Shown: piece after piece, positions 34,309-44,900 of the stretch | Layout: each line of letters opens with the position of its first letter | Position numbering within the stretch: position 1 is the first letter of the stretch | NCBI GenBank assembly: GCA_902495305.1 | Contig: CABUWG010000002.1 | Coordinates: 1 to 64,000 of the forward strand | Source of the DNA: an uncultured Pseudomonadota bacterium | GTDB lineage: Bacteria > Pseudomonadota > Alphaproteobacteria > RF32 > CAG-239 | Direction of reading: 5' to 3' | DNA: 64,000 nt | The notes under the pieces: generated by a model | Seen by the model: the letters and a program-made list of their open reading frames with translations, nothing else | What the model was told of the DNA's origin: nothing | Database searches by the model: none | Position numbers and translations under genes: made by a program

Positions 34309-37300
34309 TTATTTTTTCCGGATGACGCCACTGGCTTTTGTAATTGTACCGCTGGATTTTTTCAAAAAACTACCTTCTTGTTTTTGTGGAATATCTTCAG
34401 ATTTCCGATCCTCCCGCACCACCACGTTTTGTGCTTTTTTCTTAGTGGAAAAATCCAAAATCTTAATATGCTCTTTTTTTTTCAACGCCTCTGCTTTTTC
34501 AATATCCGCAATATCCCGGACAACTGTCCGCGTAAGCTTCTTGCCGTCTTCTTTAACAGAAATTTTGCCAATATTCTCGGCAACTTTCCGCTTGATTTCG
34601 GCTTCGCGTTTTGCCTTGTTAAAGCTCTCCTCCGCCCCGCCGACTTCATCCTCGGTATACTTCATATAAGCCTCTGTACTCTGCCCGAGCTTCATCAGGT
34701 CATTTTCCATTTGTCCAACGGTTTTTGCCATATTTTGCAAATACTCGTTAAGCTTTGCCGGCTCATCTGTCGCCTTCATCTTCAGATACTCCTGCGAAAC
34801 CTGCTCATGGCTTTCCACAACCTTAACCAGAAGGTCATTCACCTCTTTCTGAAAAGCCGCGACCTTCTCATCTTTTTCCATATTATAATCCGTTGTAATC
34901 CGGCTCAGCCTTTTGGTCAATTCGGCATCTTTATCCCGAAAAGCCTGACCGTTATTTTGCGCCTGCTGCTGCATCTCCGTCGCGTGGTCGTAATGCTGCC
35001 CGATCTGATACTTCAAATCCTCGACATGATACTGCAAGACGCGTGTCCGAAAATCGTTCAGCTTGCCAATCACGGCCTCAAGCTTTGTCTTGGCCTGATT
35101 AATAACGCTTTCGTCATACTTCGGCGTCAGCGCCAAAGTCGAAACCTCGGCCATTGCTTTTTTAATATCCTCGCTTTCCGCCTTCATATTTTTATAATTT
35201 TCTATAACTTCCGGCTTTTTGGCCTGCTCGGAAAAATTATCGTAATCCCGGCTGATTTTATAATAATTGCCTTCAAACAATTTCAGCATATCCTGCTGTT
35301 GCTGCATTTTTTCTTTCAATGCTTCCATAATGGCCTGTTCTTTGGCGCGGCGTGCTTCGGCAATTTTGTTCTGCTCCGCATCATACAAATCCGTCAGCGG
35401 CTTCAAATTCAATTCCAAAACCGGATCGCTCAGCGAACCGGCCCAGGAAAAACCAAAGGCCGGCAAATCCGACGGTTCGGCAATTTTAATGTCAAATTTT
35501 GAAGAGCCTTCCCAGTCTGACAAATTTCCCGAAGTCTTAAGCCTGATAGAAAAATCAGTTCCGGCAAAATTAATGTCTTTGCCCTCAAAGTTGCCGTTTT
35601 TAAAATAAAGTGTTCCGCTGACTTTTTTAAAAGGCGTCGTACCGCTCTCCAAATTCTGCTTGACCAGACCGGCCAATCCCTCCGACAATTTCCTCAGCTG
35701 CAAATCTTTAATAATCGGAGCAATCCGCCAGCCGCGAAAATGCGTATTGACAATCTCAAAACTGGCATCGCCGTTCAAACCGGACAACATTGCGGCCGCC
35801 GATTCCGCCGGCGCGTCAACCACAAATTTTCCGCTGATAAGCCCGTCTTCAAAACCATATTTCTGCCCGATGCTGTCAACATTTTCCAAAGCCAGATTCC
35901 GCACGGTAAAATCTGCGGCAATGGTCGGCGACGTTGCCGTTGCAAGCTTAATCCCGCCTGAAATTCCGGCATTTTTATAAGTCGTTTGAATTTGGTCAAA
36001 ATTCAAATTGCCCATGTCAAAAACCACTCTGCCCTGCAGATTGTCAAAATTATTTTTGCGATAAATAAACTTGCCGACATCAAGCGCCATATTCAAATCA
36101 AAACGATTATAAAACTCATAATCTATTTTTGCCGTACTCGGCTGAGGCTTTGCCCACAGCGCCGCCTTTGAATTGCCCGTCTTCAAAAAGGCCTGCTGCT
36201 GCCCGCCTGCCGGCTTAACGTTACTGCCGTAAAAATAGCGCTCGAATTCCAGTTGGTTAATCTTCAGGCTGCCGCTGACTTTCGGCCGTCCCTGAGAATT
36301 GTCATAAAAAAGGCTGCCATTGAAAACATCTTGTCCGACCGTAGCCTTTCCGGCACTGATGTTCAAATTGTTTTTTCCTGCCTCAATCTGGCTCTCCAGA
36401 GAGAAAACGCCCAGAGAATATACGTTCGGTTTATAATTGACACCCCAATCGTTAAGCATCTGCACAAAATCAGGATTCTTCAGATTAACCTGCCCGCTAA
36501 ACAGCTTTTGTTCATCATTTCTGTTAACCGTACCGTTAACAGAACCTTCGGTCTTTTCCAGTTTAAAACTGCTTTGCAGCGCAAACTGCTCCAGATTCCC
36601 GCTAAGAGCGCCTTTGGCAGAAAAATTCTTCATAATCTCCGGATTAAATCCGGAAACGGCCGGTTCCAGCTTGTTCAGCGGAGAAGCCAAATTCTGAGTG
36701 GAAAAATCAAAATTAACCCCGTCAAATACCAGCGTCTGCCCGCCAAAACCGCTGAACTTGCCGTTCAAGCTCAGCTTTGAATTCAGCATACTGCCGATAT
36801 CAAGGCTGCTCACATTCAAAACCCCGCCAATCAAATCGCCGTTAAACTGGACGGCCTCAAACGGCACGCCGCCGTAAATCAGCAAACCGGCTTTGCTCAT
36901 AAACCTGATTTCATAATCATTATAAGCCGCCAGCTTATCCATAAGATATTTCAGCCTTTTATCCGGCGAAGCAGCAGCCTGTTCCGTCGGCAACGGCGCC
37001 AGATAATTATCCAGACTGACGCTGTCAGCCTCCAGAATTGCAAAAATCTGTTTTTTGCCGCCTTTTAACGCACCGCCCAAACTGCCTTTAATCACGCTGT
37101 TGTCAAAAGAGACTTCCATCGGCGAAATTTTGAGCTGCGAACCGTTGCCCGCAATACTAGCCTGAGCCGAGAATTTCTTATACGTCGATGCCGCCCTGAC
37201 CTCCGGCTTAAAACCAAGCCAGTCTAATGTCATATCCAGATTTTCCGTCACCGTATTAACATCAAAACGGTAAGTCAAAATCTTTTCCTTATCCGGAAAA

Positions 37301-38541
37301 ATCTCCCCTTTTGTCTGCAGAGATGTCTCCCCCGGCAAAATCATGTTAAAACGGTTAATATGAACTTTTTCGGGAACAATATCAAAACTCAAATCCAGAT
37401 TTTTGATATTTTGCTGCCGGTACTTCCCTTTAACGGCTTTAATATCGCCAATCACATCCCAGGCAAAATCCGGCTCAAATTTCTCTCCCTTAAAATACTT
37501 TCCGCCATATTCCCGTGCAAAAGCTTCGGCCAAATCCAAATCAACGTCCGTCATATTGAAAGCCATTTCAATCTTCCGGCGTTCTTCTTTATCTTTCTGT
37601 GTCCAGTCGGTCACCTCCTCCGGCCGCGGAACAATAATATTTCCGGCCGCCGCCGTCTGCCCGTATTTCATGACCAGATCGCTCAACTCCAGCTTGGTCT
37701 TGTCAATTGTAATCGCCGTCGAAACCGACAGCGGCAAATCATATTTCTTGTCCAGCTTAAAATCTTTGCTATTGGCATTAAGGTACTCCGCCAGCTTTTG
37801 CGTATCAAAAATCAGGCTGCCTTTCAGGCTCTCGTTTTTGAATAAGACCGACCCGTCAAAACGATAAATCGTCCCGAGCTGCGGATTATTAAACACAAAA
37901 TTCAGCGTTGTGTTAAAATCGTCAGACAAACGCCCCATTTCAAGAGAAAAACCCTCCGGCATGTTGTTCTTGACAAAGCTGCCGTCAATTTTATAAGGCC
38001 CGAACAATGTCTGGGCAATCACCTCGGCATTCAGGTCGGTAAATTTCCAGTCAATATCCCGAAGCTTGTCAATATAATCAATCTCGGCGTTTTCCAGCGT
38101 CACGCTTTCCAAAGTCACCGGCGTATCCTGCAAATCCTGCTTTTGCTGCGGCGTAAGGTCGGATTTCCAGTTTTTTGTGCCGTCTTCAAAAACCTCAATC
38201 CGCAGAACCGGATTCGTCACCGACATCCGCGTCACCTTAAACTCGCCTTTAATAAACGGAACCAGATCAAGGCGTGCCGACATCTTGGCCGCACTCGCCA
38301 ACGGCTCCGTAATTTTCTTGTCCTGACTGAAAACCTTAATATCCTCAACCAACAGCTTGGGAGACGGAAAAATAGACAGCGACAACGGTCCGTTAATCAC
38401 CACGTTTTTTCCGGTTTTCTGAGATATTTCGGCCGCAATACGATTTTTGTGCTCGTTCCAGTCAATTGAGGTAATATAAAAAAAACCTCCGGCAATCACC
38501 AGCAGCAAAACGCCTGTACCGATCAGCCACCATTTTCTCAC
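34309..38541 (-). CDS. Giant AsmA-family protein with a long coiled-coil tail
   Basis: A 1410-residue envelope protein. Residues 4-26 form a TM helix (WLIGTGVLLLVIAGGFFYI) followed by the AsmA start (EISQKTGKNVVINGPLSLSIFPSPKLLVEDIKV). Until about residue 1050 it is a long strand-rich domain with repeated gly-Asn turns typical of AsmA/TamB-type lipid-transfer bridges, ending with an AsmA-C-type block (LRKLSEGLAGLVKQNLESGTTPF). The last 350 residues are a predicted coiled coil (EARRAKEQAIMEALKEKMQQQQD to EESFNKAKREAEIKRKV) with a basic tail. E. coli AsmA is about 617 residues. A role in outer-membrane lipid or protein assembly is inferred. Divergent from cdd. Confidence 0.8.
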   Translation of the reverse strand: MRKWWLIGTGVLLLVIAGGFFYITSIDWNEHKNRIAAEISQKTGKNVVINGPLSLSIFPSPKLLVEDIKVFSQDKKITEPLASAAKMSARLDLVPFIKGEFKVTRMSVTNPVLRIEVFEDGTKNWKSDLTPQQKQDLQDTPVTLESVTLENAEIDYIDKLRDIDWKFTDLNAEVIAQTLFGPYKIDGSFVKNNMPEGFSLEMGRLSDDFNTTLNFVFNNPQLGTIYRFDGSVLFKNESLKGSLIFDTQKLAEYLNANSKDFKLDKKYDLPLSVSTAITIDKTKLELSDLVMKYGQTAAAGNIIVPRPEEVTDWTQKDKEERRKIEMAFNMTDVDLDLAEAFAREYGGKYFKGEKFEPDFAWDVIGDIKAVKGKYRQQNIKNLDLSFDIVPEKVHINRFNMILPGETSLQTKGEIFPDKEKILTYRFDVNTVTENLDMTLDWLGFKPEVRAASTYKKFSAQASIAGNGSQLKISPMEVSFDNSVIKGSLGGALKGGKKQIFAILEADSVSLDNYLAPLPTEQAAASPDKRLKYLMDKLAAYNDYEIRFMSKAGLLIYGGVPFEAVQFNGDLIGGVLNVSSLDIGSMLNSKLSLNGKFSGFGGQTLVFDGVNFDFSTQNLASPLNKLEPAVSGFNPEIMKNFSAKGALSGNLEQFALQSSFKLEKTEGSVNGTVNRNDEQKLFSGQVNLKNPDFVQMLNDWGVNYKPNVYSLGVFSLESQIEAGKNNLNISAGKATVGQDVFNGSLFYDNSQGRPKVSGSLKINQLEFERYFYGSNVKPAGGQQQAFLKTGNSKAALWAKPQPSTAKIDYEFYNRFDLNMALDVGKFIYRKNNFDNLQGRVVFDMGNLNFDQIQTTYKNAGISGGIKLATATSPTIAADFTVRNLALENVDSIGQKYGFEDGLISGKFVVDAPAESAAAMLSGLNGDASFEIVNTHFRGWRIAPIIKDLQLRKLSEGLAGLVKQNLESGTTPFKKVSGTLYFKNGNFEGKDINFAGTDFSIRLKTSGNLSDWEGSSKFDIKIAEPSDLPAFGFSWAGSLSDPVLELNLKPLTDLYDAEQNKIAEARRAKEQAIMEALKEKMQQQQDMLKLFEGNYYKISRDYDNFSEQAKKPEVIENYKNMKAESEDIKKAMAEVSTLALTPKYDESVINQAKTKLEAVIGKLNDFRTRVLQYHVEDLKYQIGQHYDHATEMQQQAQNNGQAFRDKDAELTKRLSRITTDYNMEKDEKVAAFQKEVNDLLVKVVESHEQVSQEYLKMKATDEPAKLNEYLQNMAKTVGQMENDLMKLGQSTEAYMKYTEDEVGGAEESFNKAKREAEIKRKVAENIGKISVKEDGKKLTRTVVRDIADIEKAEALKKKEHIKILDFSTKKKAQNVVVREDRKSEDIPQKQEGSFLKKSSGTITKASGVIRKK

Positions 38542-38644
38542 GTCCGTTTTCTCCTTTTAAAGCACAAAAATCTTTCTGATAAGACAATTTTAATTATCTT
38601 ATTTTAACATGCAAGTATTAATAAAACTTTTAAGGCCGAGTAAG

Positions 38645-39046
38645 ATGACACAAACAGAAGAACTCTTTGCCGCGGCGCACAATATCCGCCGGCGCGCTTA
38701 TGCCCCCTATTCAAACTTTGCCGTCGGTGCCGCCGCTCTCGGCAGCAATGGCAAAATTTATGCCGGCGCCAATGTCGAAAACATCTCCTATCCCTGCGGC
38801 ACCTGCGCCGAACAGTCTGCCATTGCCCAAATGATTGGCGACGGCTGCCGCGAGATTGCCGAAATTCTGATTATTGCCGACACCGCCGAACCGATAACGC
38901 CCTGCGGCGCCTGCCTGCAACGCATAAAAGAATTTGCCGGCGCACAAACCGTTGTTCATCTGGCTAACCTGAACGGCATTATCAGCAGCCTGAATTTTAA
39001 TGATTTTCTGCCTCTGGCCTTTAACAATAAGGAAGTAAAAAAATGA
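38645..39046 (+). CDS. cdd: Cytidine deaminase
   Basis: Deaminates cytidine and deoxycytidine to uridine forms; zinc enzyme. The 133-residue protein is a short, tetrameric-type enzyme with AYAPYSNFAVGAAAL near the N-terminus, the zinc site CGTCAEQSAI (Cys plus catalytic Glu) and PCGACLQ supplying two more cysteines. Start 38645 (MTQTEEL) has GAG upstream; an in-frame ATG 12 codons earlier has none. An imperfect inverted repeat ATAAGA/TCTTAT (38579-38602) sits in the upstream region and might be an operator. First gene of the cdd-punA-deoC-deoA salvage operon; it overlaps punA by four bases. Confidence 0.93.
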   Translation: MTQTEELFAAAHNIRRRAYAPYSNFAVGAAALGSNGKIYAGANVENISYPCGTCAEQSAIAQMIGDGCREIAEILIIADTAEPITPCGACLQRIKEFAGAQTVVHLANLNGIISSLNFNDFLPLAFNNKEVKK

Positions 39047-39852
39047 TAAAAGACATTGCCGGCCAAATCCGCCAAAAAATTTCCGGTCACAACCCGCAAA
39101 CAGCCATTATTCTCGGCAGCGGGCTGGGCAGCCTCGGTGATGCTGTCTGTAATCCGGTTTATGTGGAATACAAAGACATTTCAGGCTTTCCGCAAAGCAC
39201 CGTCAGCGGCCATCAGGGACGTCTGATTGCCGGCACCTTGGAAGGGACGGAAGTCTTATGCCTGCAGGGGCGTTTCCACTTATACGAAGGACACCGGCCG
39301 CAGGTCATCAATAGCGTTATCAAAACATTGCAGGAACTCGGTATCAGACGCCTGATCGTCACCAATGCCGCCGGTTCGCTGACGCCTGATTTTCAGCCCG
39401 GAACAATCATGCTGATAAAAGACCACATCAATCTGAGCGGAACCAACCCGTTAATCGGCCCGAACGATGACGCTTATGGCCCGCGTTTTCCCGATATGAG
39501 CAACGCTTATACTGCCGCACTGCGGACGAGAATGAAGCAAATCGCCCAAGAACAGAAAATTCCGTTAGCCGAAGGCGTATATATGATGGTGACCGGCCCC
39601 AATTTTGAAACCGCCGCCGAAATCCGCGCCTTTCGTATTCTCGGCGCCGATGCGATCGGTATGTCGACCGTACCGGAAGTCATCTGTGCCGTCCATTCCG
39701 GCATGGAAGTTCTGGGGCTGTCCGTCTTAACCAATATGGGCACCGGATTGCGGACCGGCAGCCAGAGCCATGCCGAAACGCTGGCTCAGGGAGAAAAGGC
39801 TTCCGCTGACCTGCAAAAACTGGTCAAAGCCTTTTTAAAACAGGAGAAATAA
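39043..39852 (+). CDS. punA: Purine-nucleoside phosphorylase
   Basis: Phosphorolyses purine (deoxy)nucleosides to base and (deoxy)ribose-1-phosphate. The 269-residue trimeric-type enzyme shows ILGSGLGSLGDAV (phosphate loop), FPQSTVSGHQGRL with the active His, LQGRFHLYEGH, VTNAAGSL and MVTGPNFETAAEIRAF, then a GMSTVPEVICAVHSGM block. It is translated from an ATG overlapping the cdd stop (ATGA), with AAGGAAG upstream. The second gene in the operon. Confidence 0.95.
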   Translation: MIKDIAGQIRQKISGHNPQTAIILGSGLGSLGDAVCNPVYVEYKDISGFPQSTVSGHQGRLIAGTLEGTEVLCLQGRFHLYEGHRPQVINSVIKTLQELGIRRLIVTNAAGSLTPDFQPGTIMLIKDHINLSGTNPLIGPNDDAYGPRFPDMSNAYTAALRTRMKQIAQEQKIPLAEGVYMMVTGPNFETAAEIRAFRILGADAIGMSTVPEVICAVHSGMEVLGLSVLTNMGTGLRTGSQSHAETLAQGEKASADLQKLVKAFLKQEK

Positions 39853-39853
39853 T

Positions 39854-40591
39854 ATGGATGACGTAACCGCCGCCGAAACTTTAATCCAATGTCTGGATTT
39901 GACGTCACTCAACAGTACGGACACTTCCGAAAACATTATTGACCTTTGCCGCAAAGCCCAGACGCCTTACGGCAACGTTGCCGCCATCTGCGTTTATCCG
40001 CAGTTTGTCGGCATTGCCAAAGAACACCTGCGCCATACCAATATCAAGGTTGCAACCGTCATTAATTTTCCCGACGGCAGCCTTGAACTGGAAAGAACCC
40101 AAAGTGCCATAACCACCGCCGTTGTCAAAGGTGCCGATGAGATTGACCTCGTCTTTCCGTATAAACAGTTTCTGGAAGGCAAAAAAAATGAATGCGGCCT
40201 TTTCATTAAACAGGTCAAAGAACATCTCGGCAAAAAAACACTTCTCAAAGTGATTCTTGAAACCGGAGAACTGGTACATGCCGCTGCCATCGCCGAAGCC
40301 ACAAAATTATGCGTTCAAAACGGGGCGGATTTCATCAAAACCTCTACCGGCAAGACCAAAATTTCCGCCACGCCGGAAGCGGCTAACATCATCTTGGAAA
40401 CGATTGCCGCCGGCCGCAAAAATGCCGGCTTCAAAGCCAGCGGCGGCATAAAAACCATTGATGATGCCAAGAAATATCTGGTGCTGGCCGTCGCCGTTAT
40501 GGGCGGAAAATGGGTCACTCCCAAAAATTTTCGTATCGGCGCCAGTTCTCTGCTGGATAATCTGATAGAAGTCATTAATCGGGGATATTAA
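39854..40591 (+). CDS. deoC: Deoxyribose-phosphate aldolase
   Basis: Splits 2-deoxyribose-5-phosphate into glyceraldehyde-3-phosphate and acetaldehyde. The 245 residues show the E. coli-type DeoC features: LDLTSLNSTDT, AAICVYPQFV, VINFPDG, EIDLVFPYKQFLEG, LLKVILETGEL (catalytic Lys region) and DFIKTSTGKTK carrying the Schiff-base lysine, then KASGGIKTIDDAKKYL. AGGAG lies seven bases before the ATG, one base past the punA stop. The product links nucleoside catabolism to glycolysis. Confidence 0.95.
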   Translation: MDDVTAAETLIQCLDLTSLNSTDTSENIIDLCRKAQTPYGNVAAICVYPQFVGIAKEHLRHTNIKVATVINFPDGSLELERTQSAITTAVVKGADEIDLVFPYKQFLEGKKNECGLFIKQVKEHLGKKTLLKVILETGELVHAAAIAEATKLCVQNGADFIKTSTGKTKISATPEAANIILETIAAGRKNAGFKASGGIKTIDDAKKYLVLAVAVMGGKWVTPKNFRIGASSLLDNLIEVINRGY

Positions 40592-40592
40592 A

Positions 40593-41900
40593 ATGCTGCC
40601 ACAAGAAATCATTCGCAAAAAACGCAACCGCCAAACTTTAACCGCGGAAGAAATCAGCTTTTTCATCAAAGGCGTCACATCCGGAGAAATTGCGGACTGC
40701 CAAACCGCGGCATTGACCATGGCCATCTTTCTCAACGGCCTTTCCAAAGAAGAAATCACATCATTAACATTAAACATGCGTGATTCCGGCAATGTTTTAA
40801 GCTGGAATTTAAACGGGCCGGTCGTAGACAAACATTCTTCCGGCGGCGTCGGAGATAAAGTCAGCCTGATGCTGGCTCCGCTGATTGCATCCTGCGGCGG
40901 CTATGTCCCGATGATCTCCGGCCGCGGCCTCGGCCACACCGGCGGCACGCTCGACAAATTCGATTCTATCCCCGGATATAAGACCGTTCCCGATAATGAC
41001 CTGTTCAAAAAAACCGTCAGGGAAGTCGGCTGCGCCATCATCGGCCAAACCGGAAATTTGGCACCGGCTGACAAAAAAATATATGCCATTCGCGACGTCT
41101 GCGGCACGGTTGAATCCATCCCGCTGATTACCGCTTCGATTCTTTCCAAAAAACTCGCTGCCGGACTGGAATATCTGGTCATGGATCTCAAATGCGGCAA
41201 CGGCGCTTTCATGCCTTCGCTTGAAGACGGCAAAAATCTGGCGCGTTCCATTGTTGATGTCGCCAACCATGCCGGTACCAAAACTTCCGCCCTGCTGACA
41301 GATATGAATCAGGTTCTCGGCCATACCGTCGGCAATGCCTTGGAAATGGCTGAAGCCGTAGAATATCTGCAAGGCAAAAACATAGATTCGCGTCTGCACC
41401 AGATAACCATGGGCCTATGCGCCGAACTTCTGACAAACGCCGGACTGGCTGCCGGCACGGAAGATGCCCGTGCCAAACTGGAAAAAGCCCTTTCCTCGGG
41501 CAAAGCCTTGGAAATCTTTGCCCGCATGGTCACAGCTTTAGGCGGGCCGGCTGATTTTACGGAAAAATATTCATCTTATCTGCCACAGGCTGCAATTGTC
41601 CGTCCGGTGTTTGCACCAACAGCAGGCTATGTGCAGAGTATGAACACACGCAATATCGGCTTGAGCATTATTGAATTAAAAGGCGGACGCACTCATCCTG
41701 ATCAAAAACTGGATTATGCCACCGGCTTCAGTGCCTTTTGCCAAATCGGCGATTATATTGACGCCCAAAAGCCGCTGGTCTTTATCCATGCCCAAACCGA
41801 AGATCAATTCAACCGCGCACGGGAAGATTTGCTGAAGAATATCCAAATCGGAGAAAACGCACCGGCAATAACCGATCCGATCATTGAAAAAATATCTTAA
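40593..41900 (+). CDS. deoA: Thymidine phosphorylase
   Basis: Phosphorolyses thymidine and deoxyuridine to base and deoxyribose-1-phosphate. The 435 residues have the family signature SGRGLGHTGGTLDKFDSIPGYKT, preceded by KHSSGGVGDKVSLMLAPL (phosphate loop), plus LDYATGFSAF and other C-terminal domain blocks. Full length for the E. coli-type enzyme (about 440). It is the last gene of the salvage operon, one base after deoC, and ends at a strong bidirectional terminator. A phosphopentomutase is not encoded here and must lie elsewhere. Confidence 0.96.
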   Translation: MLPQEIIRKKRNRQTLTAEEISFFIKGVTSGEIADCQTAALTMAIFLNGLSKEEITSLTLNMRDSGNVLSWNLNGPVVDKHSSGGVGDKVSLMLAPLIASCGGYVPMISGRGLGHTGGTLDKFDSIPGYKTVPDNDLFKKTVREVGCAIIGQTGNLAPADKKIYAIRDVCGTVESIPLITASILSKKLAAGLEYLVMDLKCGNGAFMPSLEDGKNLARSIVDVANHAGTKTSALLTDMNQVLGHTVGNALEMAEAVEYLQGKNIDSRLHQITMGLCAELLTNAGLAAGTEDARAKLEKALSSGKALEIFARMVTALGGPADFTEKYSSYLPQAAIVRPVFAPTAGYVQSMNTRNIGLSIIELKGGRTHPDQKLDYATGFSAFCQIGDYIDAQKPLVFIHAQTEDQFNRAREDLLKNIQIGENAPAITDPIIEKIS

Positions 41901-41904
41901 CCAC

Positions 41905-41938
41905 AAAAAAACCGGAGTTTCAAACTCCGGTTTTTTTT
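41905..41938. terminator. Bidirectional terminator between deoA and the first giant gene
   Basis: Stem ACCGGAGTTT / AAACTCCGGT with a one-base loop at centre, A6 on the left and T8 on the right. Confidence 0.92.
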
Positions 41939-41950
41939 GATATCTCCCGC

Positions 41951-44900
41951 TTAGGCCGTATAATCACCGCCCCGCGGATCCACACCTCTGAAAGGCGTTT
42001 GCGGCTTACTGATGTTCTGAGCCGTCATCGGTTCTTTAGAAGCAACCTTTGCCGCCGTGGCTTCTTCCACGCTTTTACCTTGTCGAAGCGCTTCCAGCTT
42101 CTCAGCCCTTGAAAGTTCCTGCGGCTGCTGTTCTGCGGCCTTATCTCCGTGAACCATCGCCTGCAGTTCGTCATTCAGCTTCTCGACATCGGGTTTTCCG
42201 GCAGCAGGCTGAGCTTCTGTCACCGGTTGCTCAACCTTATGAACATCTTCCGGATTCCCGAAAGCCTTCTCAGCTTCCTGCGCAAACAGCTGCACATCTT
42301 GCTCTGCCCTTATCTGCGCATCGGCAATCATGACATCGCTATATTGCTCATCGGACAGATTCTTCTCCAGAAAAGCCAGCTCCCTGTCGCTGAAATGACC
42401 GGCTTCCTGACCAATCCGCTCGGCAATGGCCGAATGCAGTTGCTCACTTCCGACCAAACCGATTTCCTCAGCATTATGAGTTTGAATCACCCCATCTTCG
42501 CTCAAAGAAAACTCCACCGTTTTACCGCTGACAGGATCTCGAACACCATACATTTTGTTTGCCTCGACCTGAGCTTGCATTTGTTCATTAATATCAGCGA
42601 CAACAGGCTGCTCGGTTTCAAGACCGGTAATCGTACCGGCTTCCAGCGGCTGTGATGCCCACTCCGGACGTTCTTCCGGCTCCTGTTGCGCAACCGGCTC
42701 TTGTACCGGTGCCTCTTGTACCGATGCTTCCTGCTCGACAGCCGGCTTCTCCGGCTCATTGGCCCAGCCTTCTCCGCCGTCACGGTCTATATAATCGGAA
42801 ATACCGTCATTATCCTTATCCACCATTGGCGGCGTTTGCTGCTCTGCCGGCCGCTCAATATAATCGGAAATACCGTTGTTATTTTCATCAACCATTGCCG
42901 GAGCTTCATGCGGCACATCTGCAGCAACCGTACTGTCAACCGTTGTCGTTGCATCATGAGACGTCTGTCCGGCAATAACGGCCCAGGCTGTACCGGCGCC
43001 GGCAATACCGGCCGCTCCCATAGCTTTCCATACACTGCCACCGGCTTTTCGCACATCTTTAAAAGCTTTGATGGTTGAACCGACACCCAATGCAATTCCT
43101 GAAGTTGCCTTGGCATTTGTCAGAGATTTTACCAGCTCCGGTGCCAATTCAGCCGATGCCAGACCGGCTGTTGCCGCGCCCAAAGCCGTCATTGCCGCAC
43201 CGGCCAAAGCCATTTTATTGTTTTTTAAGAAAGACCAGAGCTTGAGTTTTTTACCCTTTTTGGCCATTTCTTCTTTTTGCTTTTTATATTCCTTGCGCAG
43301 CTTCATAGCCTGATTAGCCAGAGATGCCGTTGCCACAACCGCCACGCCGGCCGGTCCCATGGCTGCGCCCGCCACATAATAAGCGCCGGACCATGCCGCA
43401 GTCTTGGCCAGAGATTTAAGCATTGCATACTGTTTTGCCGGCGCATTTGCCGCCACTTTAGTATCCAAGTCTTTCCCCTGCTCCCGCAAGGCTTTTACAC
43501 CGGCATTGCCTTTTCCGACCTTACTTTCCAGACGGGCGGCAAACCCCTCGCGCGCCTCGCTCTGCGCAGCCATATATCCCATCAAAGCCCCTTTTCCGAC
43601 CTGAAGTTTATGGCCTTTGGCATAATCCTCAATCGCTTTGCTTCCGCCGGCAATCACACTTTCAACACCGGCCAGTCTGCCGACTTCCGCCACGATATTC
43701 GCTGCAAATTCCTTATTAAATTCTGCCGGATCAATCGGTCCCGGATTCGTACCGGCCATACTTTCCATCGTCTGCAGGCGGATACTCTCCAGTAATTGTG
43801 CCTTCAGCTCGTCATTATCCTTGCTTTTGGCCTTGCCGGTCATCTTAACGCCGTCCGTAATCTCCAGATTGTCAAACAGCGCCATAGCATCAGCCATTTC
43901 CGGATGTTTCGGCTTCGGGTTCTTCTGAGCCTCTTTCCGGTTCTTATCTAAAATACCTTTGGCTTTTTCATATGTTTTGGCAGGGAACATTGACTCCGGC
44001 AAATGCGAAGCCTTCTCAAGCAGAAAATCCATGCTGCCGAGCTCGTCAGCCGGAACTTCCTTGCCGGTTTTGGTCAGTTTATCGGCAATTGCCTTTTCCA
44101 GCGCCTCATAATCCGGTCCCACTGTGCCAAAAGCGTTAGACGCCGACAAAGACGCCAGTGTCTTCATATCAAAATCTTTGCCCTGCCGCAGCTCGGCCAT
44201 GGCCTTTTCGGCCTCTTCTCTCGACATCGGTTTGACCGGCTCTTCTTTATACTCGGCCTTCTCAAGAGCATCTTTGCCCATTGCGCTCATGGCGGCAATA
44301 TTTTCTGAAACCCGTTCGGCATCTTCCGATGTCAACATCGACAAGCCATGCTCTCTGTCATAAGTTTCCGTAAACTCTTTCAATTTCCCTTCACAAGCTT
44401 CAGCAAGCTCGGCAATCCGCGGCTCATCAAAAGTTCCGTTCACAACCTTGCGGGAATCATACAGCTTGCTTTCCACTTTGGTAAAAATTTCAAAAGCTTT
44501 GCCGGCGCTTTCCCGACGGTTTGACATCGGAATAGCATCAAGCAAAACCTGCGCCGCCGCCAAATCTTCTTTTTTGATAAAATCATTCTTGCCCATAGCG
44601 GCAATATCATTCAGCTTGCGTCCGACGGCCTCGTCAACGCGCTGCTTGTCAAAACCTTCCGGATTCTTGTCCATTTCGACTTTCAATGCCGCCAAATCAT
44701 GCAGGCTCAGCTCGCTCAAATCTTTGTCTTTATCATTGGAAATATTCTGCGCCGTTACATTGTGCATACCGGTAATCGGTTCTTCTTTGTAAGGTTCTTT
44801 TTCCGGCAGGCGCTCTTTGGCTGCCCGCAGCATGGCCTGCATCCCGCCGGCCCATTCTATCGGCGTTTCAATCTCGCCGTTGGCATAGGCCTGCATTTTT

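Noticed and set aside
34309..38541. Possible frameshift or gene fusion at the AsmA-tail junction
   Set aside because: The frame is uninterrupted and composition is smooth through the junction; a genuine long protein is the simpler reading.
38579..38602. Inverted repeat ATAAGA/TCTTAT before cdd as a CytR/DeoR operator
   Set aside because: Short, AT-rich arms and no matching second site; kept only as a remark in the cdd entry.
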